Notes: generated by a model not told the origin, from the letters alone. A DNA stretch of 64,000 bases from Eubacteriales bacterium (GCA_029009055.1 JAQXJR010000001.1:80712-144711); one strand, 5' to 3'; counted from the first letter of the stretch, positions 9,805-19,483 are shown. Translations and numbers: made by a program.

Positions 9805-9989
9805 TATATTAGAAGGAGTGGCTGAGCGGTTCCGCAGGGGCAGTTGCGGTCATCAGCAAAACGCGCAAAAACGAAAGAAACCCCATGGCATCGTTCGAGC
9901 ATCTATAGATGCGAGTTTGCCATGGGGAATGTTTTTGCGAGTAAGCGATGACTGCCTGCCCCGAGGACTTAGCGCAGCCACTCTTTTTT
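9805..9989 (+). ncRNA. Highly structured ncRNA candidate (6S-RNA-like long hairpin)
   Basis: TATATT at 9805-9810, then 9816-9983 folds on itself: GAGTGGCTG/CAGCCACTC, GGGGCAG/CTGCCCC, GCGGTCATC/GATGACTGC, CGCAAAAAC/GTTTTTGCG, CCCCATGGCA/TGCCATGGGG; ends in CTCTTTTTT. No ORF. Confidence 0.65.
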
Positions 9990-10009
9990 CAATTTTACAC
10001 GAAGCGAGA

Positions 10010-10762
10010 TCAAGACCTGAGCTTCTCGCGTATGCCCAGCATCTTCATGTCCGTCTGAGCTATGGTCTCAGCGCAGTCCTTCAGGTCCTCCGCGATCTCA
10101 GCCGCCTTATCTTCCGGTATATCCTTCTTATAGCGCATCCTGTGCTCTAAGGACGCCCAGAAATCCATAGCGACAGTCCTGATCTGGATCTCCACCCTCA
10201 TAGGTCTCTTCTCGTCTGAGAAGAATACCGGTACCTCGACTATCATATGGTAACTCCTGTATCCGTTCTCCTTAGGGTGCTTTATGTAATCCTTCACCTC
10301 TATTAACGTTATGTCGTCCTGTTGGACCAGCATCCTCGCGACCTTATAGATATCATCTATGAAAGAGCAGATGACCCTGACGCCCGCTACGTCGTTCAGG
10401 TTAGCCTCTATGGATTCCAGGGATATAGGGTCTCCCTGTCTTACAAGCTTCTTATAAATGCTCTCCGGGGATTTAAGCCTGGATTTAATGCTGTTTATAG
10501 GATTGCTGTCGTGAGAAGCCAGGGACAGCTCATCGTTCAGAACTTCAAGCTTCGTCCGGATCTCCTTAATAGCCGACTCGTACCTCATCATGAGGATCTT
10601 AAAATCATCGGCGCTGTCCTCTATGTGACGGATGACTTCCGGGTCGCTCCTGTCTATGTATTCCGGCAGCTCGTGTCTATCCACTTCTCTTCGCATCTCA
10701 GCCATTAAGGCTTCCGCGCCGTATCCCGTTACACTTCCCGCATTCTCAGAATCATAATTCAT
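10010..10762 (-). CDS. Small alarmone (ppGpp) synthetase, RelA/SpoT synthetase domain
   Basis: 250 aa; DPISLESIEANLNDVAGVRVICSFIDDIYKVARML, KENGYRSYHMIVEVPV, VEIQIRTVAMDFWASLEHRMRYKK. Confidence 0.92.
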   Translation of the reverse strand: MNYDSENAGSVTGYGAEALMAEMRREVDRHELPEYIDRSDPEVIRHIEDSADDFKILMMRYESAIKEIRTKLEVLNDELSLASHDSNPINSIKSRLKSPESIYKKLVRQGDPISLESIEANLNDVAGVRVICSFIDDIYKVARMLVQQDDITLIEVKDYIKHPKENGYRSYHMIVEVPVFFSDEKRPMRVEIQIRTVAMDFWASLEHRMRYKKDIPEDKAAEIAEDLKDCAETIAQTDMKMLGIREKLRS

Positions 10763-11015
10763 TTCTAAAATGCCCTCCTGTAGCTGTAACTATCTTACAC
10801 CACCCGCGCCTATTATAGGTGTATACTTCACGCGATATTCCGAATATGCCGCGCCCTCGGTCTGCCTCATGCCTAAGGTAAGCGTTTAAGCCCTGAATAA
10901 TGGCGGTAACTCCCTTTATTTTCCTCCAGCAAAGCAGTACCGCTTGTTTTCCCCGAACATCGGCTGTAGATTCATCCTGCCGAGCGGACCCGCGGCTTAG
11001 TGAAAGGAGGAAACC

Positions 11016-11171
11016 ATGAACGCCAGATGTTCTATTTGTGGAAAAGCAGAGGATGTATTCGCCTTTAAGAAAGGCTTCATATGCAGGCGCTGCCTGGATG
11101 ATATTAAGGGGCATGACCATAAAACCGTTGAAAACAGGCGGCTTTCAGATCATCTCACACACTGCTCCTAA
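11016..11171 (+). CDS. 51-aa zinc-ribbon-like small protein
   Basis: Below the track cutoff. MNARCSICGKAEDVFAFKKGFICRRCLDDIKGHDHKTVENRRLSDHLTHCS; two CxxC knuckles; AAAGGAGG RBS. Confidence 0.7.
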   Translation: MNARCSICGKAEDVFAFKKGFICRRCLDDIKGHDHKTVENRRLSDHLTHCS

Positions 11172-11225
11172 ATATCGTCAGGTTGTCGTAGACCAAGCCG
11201 GGTCTTAAGGCCGCAACCTATCCAC

Positions 11226-12158
11226 CTACCTGACCTGGCCGCTCCTGAGTTTCTCCAGGATCTCCCGGAACTTCTCAGGCGGGTCCGCGCGGAATTCCAT
11301 ATATTCACCCGTGACAGGGTGAACGAAGCCCAGGACAGCCGCGTGGAGCATCTGACCGTTAAGGCCGAACGGCTGGTCTTTAGACCCATATACAGTGTCG
11401 CCCAGCAGGGGGTGTTTCCTGTAAGCCATGTGCACGCGGATCTGGTGAGTCCTGCCTGTTTCCAGCCTGCATTCTATCAATGTGAATTTACCGAAGCGTT
11501 CCAGGACGCGGTAATGAGTCACGGCCCGCTTGGCGCCTATCCCGTTTACGGCTCTTCTCAGCCTGTTGTTCGGGTCGCGCCCTATAGGAACATCTATGAC
11601 ACCCTCGTCTTCTTTGATATTATCTCTAACTATAGCCAGATACCTTCTGGTTATAGAATGCTCGAAAAGCTGCCTGGACAGGCTGACATGAGCGTTATCG
11701 TTCTTTGCTATCATAAGAAGACCGCTCGTATCCTTATCTATCCTGTGGACTATGCCCGGGCGAACCACACCGTTTATAGAAGACAGCCTATCGCCGCAAT
11801 GGTACATTATAGCATTTACCAATGTGCCGGTGAGATTCCCGACTGCCGGGTGGACCACCATGCCAGCGGGCTTGTTCACTACCAGGACATCATCATCCTC
11901 ATAAACTATGTCCAGAGGGATGTTTTCCGGCTCCACGTCTAAAGTTTCCGGCTCAGGAACATCTATCCTGACCAGGTCGCCTTCCTTAGCCTTAAGCTTC
12001 CTCGAAGAGCAGGGAGCGCCATTCACAGTCACCGCCCCGTCCTCGAACAGCTTCTGTATCCTGGACCTGGATACGCTGTCATCTGTCTTAGAAGCTATGA
12101 CCTTATCGAGCCTGTCGCCCGCGTCTTCAGCTGAAATTATGAATGATAAAGTATCTAT
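11226..12158 (-). CDS. RluA/RluD family 23S rRNA pseudouridine synthase
   Basis: S4 domain then GIVHRIDKDTSGLLMIAKN and GRTHQIRVHM. No ATG/GTG/TTG/CTG between the lspA stop and the conserved N-terminus; ATA at 12158 sits 7 nt after GGAGG. Confidence 0.9.
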   Translation of the reverse strand: MDTLSFIISAEDAGDRLDKVIASKTDDSVSRSRIQKLFEDGAVTVNGAPCSSRKLKAKEGDLVRIDVPEPETLDVEPENIPLDIVYEDDDVLVVNKPAGMVVHPAVGNLTGTLVNAIMYHCGDRLSSINGVVRPGIVHRIDKDTSGLLMIAKNDNAHVSLSRQLFEHSITRRYLAIVRDNIKEDEGVIDVPIGRDPNNRLRRAVNGIGAKRAVTHYRVLERFGKFTLIECRLETGRTHQIRVHMAYRKHPLLGDTVYGSKDQPFGLNGQMLHAAVLGFVHPVTGEYMEFRADPPEKFREILEKLRSGQVR

Positions 12159-12177
12159 ATCTATTCCTCCGAATGAA

Positions 12178-12642
12178 CTAGCGCCTGAATCTTCCTGATT
12201 CCGTGATCTTCTCGCCGAAGAGTATGTAGACCACCAGAAGGGCGCAGCCGGCGCAGACAGCGATATCCGCCACATTGAACACAGGCGGGAATATGCTGAA
12301 CGAGAACATGTCAGTAACACTGCCGAATATGACCCTGTCTATCAGGTTGGAGAAGCCTCCACCTATGATCATGATCAGGGCGTATTTCGCCAGCTTATTC
12401 GTATACCTGCTTTTCAGGATGAAAATAAGGGCAGCCGCCATAATGGCAGCCGGAACGCCTATAAGAAAAGCCTTATTATCGGCGAACATGCCGAAGGCAG
12501 CCCCCGGGTTCCTGACGTAGGCCAGCTTGAAGAAACTTCCGATGACGCTTATGGTATCTCCGGGCATCATGTTAGCGCGGACAGCGATCTTCACCAACTG
12601 ATCCACGGCTATGACTGCAGCTAAAATCAATAAATATGCCAT
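12178..12642 (-). CDS. lspA: Lipoprotein signal peptidase II
   Basis: AVDQLVKIAV, LAYVRNPGAAFGM, GGFSNLIDRVIFGSVTDMF, FNVADIAV. Confidence 0.95.
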   Translation of the reverse strand: MAYLLILAAVIAVDQLVKIAVRANMMPGDTISVIGSFFKLAYVRNPGAAFGMFADNKAFLIGVPAAIMAAALIFILKSRYTNKLAKYALIMIIGGGFSNLIDRVIFGSVTDMFSFSIFPPVFNVADIAVCAGCALLVVYILFGEKITESGRFRR

Positions 12643-12681
12643 ATCAACAAACAACGAGGCACCGGGCGCGCCTCGCTAATA

Positions 12682-13587
12682 TTACTCCTTAATGTTCCAA
12701 TCTCGGCGGGAGAAGAGCTTCGTCTCATTCATAGTGTCTCTCTCGCTGTCTTTACTATGATCCAGCTCTATATAAGCGGATAACGGGTCCTCGGAAGCTT
12801 TCTCCTCCCGAGGCTTTATGTCTGTGTTAATGAACTCCGAAAGATCCGGCTCAGAGAGATACGGCTTCTCTGTCGGTGTTTGGTATATGAGAGTGTTTCT
12901 CGTGACAGGCTCCTCTTTCTTAGCTTCTGGCTTCGTTTCCGGATGCTCTTCCGGCTGCTGAGCTTCGGCTGCCGGCTGTGGCTTGACCTGAGCGTCTGCT
13001 TCTGCCTGAGCTGCCTGGGCAGCCTCTTCAGCCGCCTTCTTCCTCTCCAGCTCGGCTTCAGCCTGCTGGACGCGCTTTACGAATGGCACCTTATCCTGGC
13101 TTCCGGCAGCTTCCGGGAAGTCCCTCCTAAGTTCAGACATGAGCTCGCTAGTGTTATCGTCCAGCTCCTCTATCTGATCCTCCAGCATCTTCCTGTAACT
13201 GGCGCGGAACTGCTCCAGCTGATCACGGAGACCCTTTGCTTCATTATTGATATTCACGGTGGAATCCGCCGCGTTACGCTTTATCTCCTCGGCCTCGGCC
13301 CTCGCCTTATTTATGATCATCTCCGCCTTCTGCTCCGCGGACGCTGAGATGTCGTTCATGATACGTCTGGCTTCGTCTATAGTGTCCTTCTTATTGACAT
13401 CGTTACCCTTCTCTTTATCGAGGGCGAGTTTCAGCTCTCCTACGCGCTTCTGCATGAGGACGTTCTGGTTAGCCATGGCTTTATAATCTATGGCGATCCT
13501 GTCCAGGAACTCGTCTACCTCACGCTTATTATAGCCCTTCATCTGGTAAGAGAATTTCTTATTGTTAATATCATCTATAGTAAGCAT
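12682..13587 (-). CDS. divIVA: DivIVA domain protein
   Basis: MLTIDDINNKKFSYQMKGYNKREVDEFLDRI N-terminus plus coiled coil. Confidence 0.9.
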   Translation of the reverse strand: MLTIDDINNKKFSYQMKGYNKREVDEFLDRIAIDYKAMANQNVLMQKRVGELKLALDKEKGNDVNKKDTIDEARRIMNDISASAEQKAEMIINKARAEAEEIKRNAADSTVNINNEAKGLRDQLEQFRASYRKMLEDQIEELDDNTSELMSELRRDFPEAAGSQDKVPFVKRVQQAEAELERKKAAEEAAQAAQAEADAQVKPQPAAEAQQPEEHPETKPEAKKEEPVTRNTLIYQTPTEKPYLSEPDLSEFINTDIKPREEKASEDPLSAYIELDHSKDSERDTMNETKLFSRRDWNIKE

Positions 13588-13639
13588 TATCAACCTTTCT
13601 GTACCGTGAGATGAAACTGAGTCAGCCGGCTACCTCCGA

Positions 13640-14200
13640 TTACCTCCAAGGGTGGAAATCCGAAGGGTCCTTAGCGTCTGTGTTCGGATAGCTGAACTCT
13701 GTCCTGTCGCTCACGCCCTGACCGCCTGCTATATCCACGTTCTCCGGCGCGAAGACGAATATGTTATTCGCTACCTTCTGTACATTACCGTTCAAAGCGT
13801 ATGTAGCGCCGCTCAGGAAATCGAAGATCTTATGAGCCAGGTTAGACTCCAGCTTCTCGAGATTTATGATGATAGGCTTGCGCGCCTTAAGGCTGTCCAC
13901 GAGCTTAGGGCACTCATCGAAAGACTTCGGCTCTATGAGGACGAGCTTGAAAGCGCTAGTGTCCTGAGTTACAGCGAAATTTCTCGCCGCAGGCTGCGGC
14001 TTAGGTCTCTGCGGAGCCTGAGGCTGTGGAGCCGGTCTCTGCGGTCTGTCCATCCTAGGTTCCGGAACCTGAGGGCGCTTAGGCCTGCTCTCACTGAGTT
14101 TCTCCTTCTCTACCTTAACTTCATCCTTAGTGATATCTTCTTCCTCGTCATCTACAGTTTCGATACCGATCAGACCCTTTAATGAATCGCTGAATGACAT
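13640..14200 (-). CDS. sepF: Cell division protein SepF
   Basis: FKLVLIEPKSFDECPKLVDSLKARKPIIINLEKLESNLAHKIFDFLSGATYALNG; next to yggS and divIVA. Confidence 0.93.
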   Translation of the reverse strand: MSFSDSLKGLIGIETVDDEEEDITKDEVKVEKEKLSESRPKRPQVPEPRMDRPQRPAPQPQAPQRPKPQPAARNFAVTQDTSAFKLVLIEPKSFDECPKLVDSLKARKPIIINLEKLESNLAHKIFDFLSGATYALNGNVQKVANNIFVFAPENVDIAGGQGVSDRTEFSYPNTDAKDPSDFHPWR

Positions 14201-14294
14201 ATTATCCTCCTGTTTATCGAGCTATCCGGCCATCCACACGCGCGGCGCCTGAGCTCATGTATTATCAGCAGCTTACGGCTTTATTTCTCTCGCT

Positions 14295-15002
14295 TTATTT
14301 CTCTTCGCTTCTATAATCTCTCGCCCCGAATATGGCTGTTCCGACTCTTATCATGTTGGAGCCTTCTTCCACAGCCTGGACGAAATCGTTAGTCATGCCC
14401 ATAGATAACCATTGGAAATCTATATTTCCGTCAGGGCCCTTCTCAGCGTAAGAATCGTATAATTTCTTCATCTTAGCAAAGTAAGGTCTGGCGTTTTCAG
14501 GATCTTCCTCGTACGGGGCTACGCACATGAGTCCTTTTACGCGGACGTTAGGGCATGTCTCCGCTATATCCTGTATCAAAGCGTCAGCGTCATCATATTC
14601 CACGCCGAATTTACTTTCTTCGTCTCCTATATTCACCTGTATCAGTATGTCCATGACCAGGCCCGCCTGGGAGGCACGCTTATTGATTTCCTTTGCTAGA
14701 TGAAGGCTGTCGACAGAGTGGATCATGCAGACCTTATCTATGACCGACTTCACCTTATTGGTCTGCAGGTGGCCTATCAGGTGCCATCTGACCGGCTTAA
14801 CATCATCGTATTTCCTTAATATCTCCTGGACCTTATTCTCGCCTATGTCCGTGACGCCGGCGTCTATGGCCTCGTTCATCTCATCGGCCTCGTGCAGCTT
14901 AGTCACAGCTACCAGAAGAACGTCTTCCGGCTTCCTACCCGACTTCTCCGCCGCCTTAGCCTTAAGCTCGTTTACATATTCTATGTTAGATCTTATCGAC
15001 AT
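14295..15002 (-). CDS. yggS: YggS family PLP-binding protein
   Basis: VLLVAVTKLH, DIGENKVQEILRKYDDVKPVRWHLIGHLQTNKVK. Confidence 0.95.
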   Translation of the reverse strand: MSIRSNIEYVNELKAKAAEKSGRKPEDVLLVAVTKLHEADEMNEAIDAGVTDIGENKVQEILRKYDDVKPVRWHLIGHLQTNKVKSVIDKVCMIHSVDSLHLAKEINKRASQAGLVMDILIQVNIGDEESKFGVEYDDADALIQDIAETCPNVRVKGLMCVAPYEEDPENARPYFAKMKKLYDSYAEKGPDGNIDFQWLSMGMTNDFVQAVEEGSNMIRVGTAIFGARDYRSEEK

Positions 15003-15037
15003 TAATACCCCTCTTCCCTTAGTCCCCGGTTTCAGGA

Positions 15038-16009
15038 TCAGGGATTTCGCTCTATGACATCGTATACCTTAACCGTGCTCACCAGATTTCCCTTAGCGTC
15101 CGTGAACTGCGTGCTCGAAACTGTGGATGTGCTCCCATCTGAATCCAGGATGTTAACAGGAACGAATTTATACGAGCCTGTCTTAGTCCGGACGTAGACG
15201 CCTTTCTGGCCCTTCACAGTCTCTATGCTCGAGTTCTTAATCAGGATGCCGGTGGAGTCTGAAGTTATGAGCCTGACGCTCGTCGCCCTCAATTTAGCGA
15301 AATCCTTTAAGTAGTAGTTCGTCTTTATTATAAGCCGTACAGAATCGCCGTCCGCCTTCTTATACATTATATTTCCGATTATGGACGTGGATCCTACCTT
15401 AACGGTTATATCTGTGTCTTCCTTATATCTGTCGGCGTGGGAATCATCCACGAAGCAGACTATGTACCAGTTAGACCGGTCAGCGATCTTAAATACCGGG
15501 TCGCCGCCGGCTGTAGTGTTCCGCTTCAAATTTACCGGCGCGCCCTTACCTATGTCCTGATAGAACGTTCTGTCCTTAGACTTCATATTATCAGGCGTGA
15601 GCTGGGACTCGTATCCGTCAGCGCTGTATGAAAGCACACCCTCGCTCTTAGTTATGTAGTCAGAAGTATCGACTCTCTGCCCGCCTTTAACGTTATCACG
15701 GATCTGCGAGAAACTGGAGCTTCCGGAACCCTCGTCGGTCCCGGACACATCCATGACGCATGTACCCTTCCTGATGAGGTCGCCCTCGTCCAGAGCATTC
15801 TCTATATTCCCCGTCTTATTAGAGAAATACACTTTCTCATCCCTGACGAAGTATCCCGTGACATCATCATAAGTCTTAAGCTCCCCATAGCGGGCTATAT
15901 ATGTCGGCTTCAGGAAACCTGTCACCTGAGGAAATAAATACAGGACAGAGAAAAGTACGAGCACCACGGCGATATATATAAAGAGCGGACTCTTTCTTCG
16001 TTTTTCCAT
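15038..16009 (-). CDS. HlyD/biotinyl-lipoyl-like membrane-anchored protein
   Basis: Single N-terminal TM segment followed by HlyD-like beta-rich region; position after yggS. Confidence 0.6.
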   Translation of the reverse strand: MEKRRKSPLFIYIAVVLVLFSVLYLFPQVTGFLKPTYIARYGELKTYDDVTGYFVRDEKVYFSNKTGNIENALDEGDLIRKGTCVMDVSGTDEGSGSSSFSQIRDNVKGGQRVDTSDYITKSEGVLSYSADGYESQLTPDNMKSKDRTFYQDIGKGAPVNLKRNTTAGGDPVFKIADRSNWYIVCFVDDSHADRYKEDTDITVKVGSTSIIGNIMYKKADGDSVRLIIKTNYYLKDFAKLRATSVRLITSDSTGILIKNSSIETVKGQKGVYVRTKTGSYKFVPVNILDSDGSTSTVSSTQFTDAKGNLVSTVKVYDVIERNP

Positions 16010-16037
16010 GTGTTGATAACCTCTGTTATATAAGATT

Positions 16038-16838
16038 TTACAACATACGAGCTACTTTTTCCATTATTTCTCGCTCTGCCTTTGTGAGTTTCCTGTGATT
16101 CTTAAGGAATTCCCTGAACAGATCCGGCCTGTTCTTAGCAGTGATCTCGAGAGACTTCTCGAACTGCCATAGCGCGACCTTACCGTGATCGCCGCTGAGC
16201 AGGACTTCAGGCACATTCATGCCTTCATATTCTACCGGCCTCACATACTGTGGGTATTCGAGCAAACCGGAATATATGGATTCCTCCAAGGCAGCGTCTA
16301 CACTCCTGAGAACGCCCGGTATCAGCCTGGTAACAGCGTCTATAAGGACCATAGCCGGGAGCTCGCCGCCGGTCAAGACATAATCTCCTATGGATATCTC
16401 TTCGGCGTTCCAGTAATCCAGGACTCTCTGGTCTACTCCTTCATAGTGACCGCAAAGTATAACTATTTCTTCCTCTTTCGAGAGTTCTTCGAGCTTAGCC
16501 TGTGAAAGTTTCTTCCCCCTCGGGGACATATAGATGACTTTCTTCTTATCGGCGCCTACGGATCTTAAAGCGCCGAACAGGGGCGCCGGCTCCATCAGCC
16601 TGCCCGCTCCCCCTCCGACCGGCTTATCGTCCACGCTACCGGACTTTCTCACCGCGAAATCCCTGATGTTCACGAGGCGCAGGCTGAGGAGCCCTCTGGC
16701 CTGAGCTCGACCCAGCATGCTGGTCTGAAGCGGGGCGAACATCTCCGGGAACAGGGTCAGTACGTCGAAGCTCAGGCCAGGCTTACGTCCTTCGTCAGCT
16801 TCTACAGCCTTATTCATTTCTTCGAAATTATCTTCCAT
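16038..16838 (-). CDS. trmD: tRNA (guanine37-N1)-methyltransferase
   Basis: FDVLTLFPEMF, GGGAGRLMEPAPLF, LCGHYEGVDQRVLDYWNAEEISIGDYVLTGGE. Confidence 0.97.
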   Translation of the reverse strand: MEDNFEEMNKAVEADEGRKPGLSFDVLTLFPEMFAPLQTSMLGRAQARGLLSLRLVNIRDFAVRKSGSVDDKPVGGGAGRLMEPAPLFGALRSVGADKKKVIYMSPRGKKLSQAKLEELSKEEEIVILCGHYEGVDQRVLDYWNAEEISIGDYVLTGGELPAMVLIDAVTRLIPGVLRSVDAALEESIYSGLLEYPQYVRPVEYEGMNVPEVLLSGDHGKVALWQFEKSLEITAKNRPDLFREFLKNHRKLTKAEREIMEKVARML

Positions 16839-16841
16839 TTA

Positions 16842-17357
16842 TCACTCCGCCTGATCTATCATGCCCGGGATCAGCTCCACGTTAATAACGCGCGCGTCAG
16901 CGTCTATCCCCTTAAGGAAGGTCTTAACGCCCGGGATCATGCATTCGCCGCCCTGATCCAATTTCACGACGTATATATCCTGCGGCCTGTCCGTGAGCAC
17001 GTCCTTAAGCACGCCGATCCTGGCGCCGCCCGAGATGTCAGATATATCGTGGACTTCCATGCCTATGAGGTCGCGGATGTAGAATGTCCCCTTAGGAAGC
17101 TCCCTGAGGTCGGCAGCGTCCATATAGACGTCTTTGCCGCGGAGGGCTTCCGCGCCGTCACGGTCATTTACCTCCTCTGCCTTCAGGACTACCGTGTTTC
17201 CCTTTGCTCGGGAACGCTCGACATGATACTCAGCCCCGCCTATGAACACCTTCTTAAGCCTCTTATAAGGGTCTTCCTGCTCGGAATAGTTGAGGATCTT
17301 AAGCTCGCCCTTAAGGCCTACGACTGTAACTACTTTACCAATTAAAATTCTATCCAT
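16842..17357 (-). CDS. rimM: 16S rRNA processing protein RimM
   Basis: ILIGKVVTVVGLKGELKI; C-terminal PRC-barrel; in trmD-rimM-khpA-rpsP order. Confidence 0.95.
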   Translation of the reverse strand: MDRILIGKVVTVVGLKGELKILNYSEQEDPYKRLKKVFIGGAEYHVERSRAKGNTVVLKAEEVNDRDGAEALRGKDVYMDAADLRELPKGTFYIRDLIGMEVHDISDISGGARIGVLKDVLTDRPQDIYVVKLDQGGECMIPGVKTFLKGIDADARVINVELIPGMIDQAE

Positions 17358-17468
17358 ACTGCCCCGCCATGTACCATGGCCATAGGCCCGGACCCCGCCC
17401 GGACCCCGCGTTAAAAGAAAAGCGCGTAAAAGCCGGCTGATGCCAAGCCCCTACGCGCCCGTAAAAAT

Positions 17469-17747
17469 TTATTCCTCGCCGCTCTCGCTTTCTTCAGAGA
17501 GTTCCTCTTCGGAAACAATGTCAACACTCACTCTGGTATTTTCTCTCATAGCTGACGCGGTGGCGACAGTTCTGAGGGCGCGGGCTATCCGCCCATGCCT
17601 CCCGATGACTCTTCCCATATCGTCCCCGGCAACTACGAGCTGGATGACATTCTCGTGTCTCTTAGCGTCTTCGGTCTCTGTCACCCTTACTCTGTCCGGT
17701 TCGTTAACAAGGGATCTGGCGATGAATTCAACTACTTTAGTTGTCAT
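17469..17747 (-). CDS. khpA: KH-domain RNA-binding protein
   Basis: VVEFIARSLV..GRVIGRHGRIARALRTV (GxxG loop). Confidence 0.92.
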   Translation of the reverse strand: MTTKVVEFIARSLVNEPDRVRVTETEDAKRHENVIQLVVAGDDMGRVIGRHGRIARALRTVATASAMRENTRVSVDIVSEEELSEESESGEE

Positions 17748-17764
17748 CATTTTCACCGCTTCCC

Positions 17765-18010
17765 TTATTTTTCGATTACACCTGACTTCTTCATAAGAGC
17801 TCTTACAGTATCAGAAAGCTGAGCGCCGTTAGCGATCCACTTCTTAGCCTCTTCTCCGTCGATCTTGATTACAGGAGGCTCTGTCATAGGGTCATAATAA
17901 CCGAGCTCCTCGATGAATCTGCCGTTTCTGGCATTTCTGGAATCTGCTACTACGATTCTGTAGAAAGGCTTCTTATGTGCTCCCATTCTCTTAAGTCTGA
18001 TCTTTACCAT
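17765..18010 (-). CDS. rpsP: 30S ribosomal protein S16
   Basis: [41 protein letters not shown]. Confidence 0.98.
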   Translation of the reverse strand: MVKIRLKRMGAHKKPFYRIVVADSRNARNGRFIEELGYYDPMTEPPVIKIDGEEAKKWIANGAQLSDTVRALMKKSGVIEK

Positions 18011-18134
18011 TGTTTTCCTCCAAATGATTTCCTGATTGTAAGATTATATATTTTATTATTATTTCAAATAACAAACAGATTTATATGTGCCGGTTCCTCC
18101 AGCAAAGCGTTCCCGCCTCGTTCAGCCGGCTGTT

Positions 18135-19475
18135 TTAGAAGAGACCCTTCATCATCCGGTTCCTCTTCATGGCTCCAGGGTTGGAAAATTTCTTCATCAT
18201 CTTCCTGGCTTCGTCATATTTCTTAATTAGTGAGTTTATCTCGCTCACACTTCTTCCGCAGCCTGCCGCTATCCTCTTCCTCCTGCTGGCGTTAAGGATG
18301 GTAGGGTCGTTTCTCTCCTCCTTAGTCATGGAGTAGATTATGGATTCCATCTTATGGATCTCAGCCTCGCCCTGGTCGAAGTCCATGTCGTTAAGCTGGG
18401 AGGCGCTGATGCCAGGTATCATGCGAATGAGCTTCTCGAGTCCGCCCATCTTCCTGAGCTGCTGCATCTGCTCCAGGAAGTCGTCCAGCGTGAACCGATT
18501 CTTCCTGATCTTCTCTTCCAGCTCCATGGCCTGCTGGTCATCATAGGCCTGCTCGGCTGTTTCTATCAGGGAGAGCACGTCTCCCATGCCCAGGATCCTG
18601 TTAGCCATCCTGTCAGGCTGGAATGGTTCGAGAGCATCGTATTTCTCGCCTGTTCCCATGAAGAGTATAGGCTTTCCGGTGACCTTCTTAACGGACAGGG
18701 CCGCGCCTCCTCTGGCGTCGCCGTCCATCTTAGTCAGGATCATGCCGTCGAAACCGAGCTGCTCGTTAAATCCCTGCGCTGCGTTAACAGCGTCCTGACC
18801 GGTGAGCGCGTCGAGCACCAGGAGCACCGTGTGAGGCTTAATGGCATTCCTCATGTCCTTAAGCTCGTCCATGAGCGGCTGGTCTATCTGAAGACGGCCT
18901 GCCGTATCGACTATGAGGACATTAAAGCCCTTAAGCTCAGCCTCTCTCCTGGCGTCCTGAGCGATCTTAACGGCGTCTTTAACGCCGCGCTCCGTCCAGA
19001 CAGGAGTGTTTACAGCCTTACCTACGACTTCCAGCTGATCTATGGCCGCCGGTCTGTATATATCGCAGGCAGCCAGCATAGGCTTCTTACCGCACTGCTT
19101 CAGGTAGTTAGCCAGCTTACCCGCTGTCGTGGTCTTACCAGTTCCCTGGAGACCCACGAGCATGATGACCGTGAACCCGGATGAGGCGTATGTCAGCTTA
19201 GCTCCCTGACCTCCGAGCAGCTCCGTGAGCTTCCCGTCTACGATCTTAATTACCTGCTGAGCCGGCGTCAGACTCTGCATGACTTCCTCGCCCATGCAGG
19301 CTTCCTTAGTCTCCTTAACGAAGTCCTTAACTACCTTATAGTTAACATCGGCTTCCAGAAGAGCGAGCTTAACGTCGTGCATCGCTGTGTCGATATCCTT
19401 CTCTGTCAGGACACCCTTACCCTTAATATTCTTAAATGTATTCTGAAGTTTCTCTGAAAGACTCTCAAAAGCCAT
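18135..19475 (-). CDS. ffh: Signal recognition particle protein
   Basis: GLQGTGKTTTAGKLA, DTAGRLQIDQPLMDEL, M domain GMGDVLSLIE. Confidence 0.98.
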   Translation of the reverse strand: MAFESLSEKLQNTFKNIKGKGVLTEKDIDTAMHDVKLALLEADVNYKVVKDFVKETKEACMGEEVMQSLTPAQQVIKIVDGKLTELLGGQGAKLTYASSGFTVIMLVGLQGTGKTTTAGKLANYLKQCGKKPMLAACDIYRPAAIDQLEVVGKAVNTPVWTERGVKDAVKIAQDARREAELKGFNVLIVDTAGRLQIDQPLMDELKDMRNAIKPHTVLLVLDALTGQDAVNAAQGFNEQLGFDGMILTKMDGDARGGAALSVKKVTGKPILFMGTGEKYDALEPFQPDRMANRILGMGDVLSLIETAEQAYDDQQAMELEEKIRKNRFTLDDFLEQMQQLRKMGGLEKLIRMIPGISASQLNDMDFDQGEAEIHKMESIIYSMTKEERNDPTILNASRRKRIAAGCGRSVSEINSLIKKYDEARKMMKKFSNPGAMKRNRMMKGLF

Positions 19476-19483
19476 ATTCTGCC

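Noticed and set aside
9805-9989. SRP RNA or tRNA assignment for the hairpin RNA
   Set aside because: No GGTCAGG..GGAAGGAAGCAGCC domain IV, and no T-arm or anticodon arm despite a class II tRNA-like 5' sequence.
10752-11120. 122-aa minus-strand ORF
   Set aside because: No good RBS and antisense to the 51-aa zinc-ribbon ORF, which has a much better RBS and Cys motif.
18354-19184. 276-aa plus-strand ORF
   Set aside because: Entirely antisense to ffh; a codon-bias shadow ORF.
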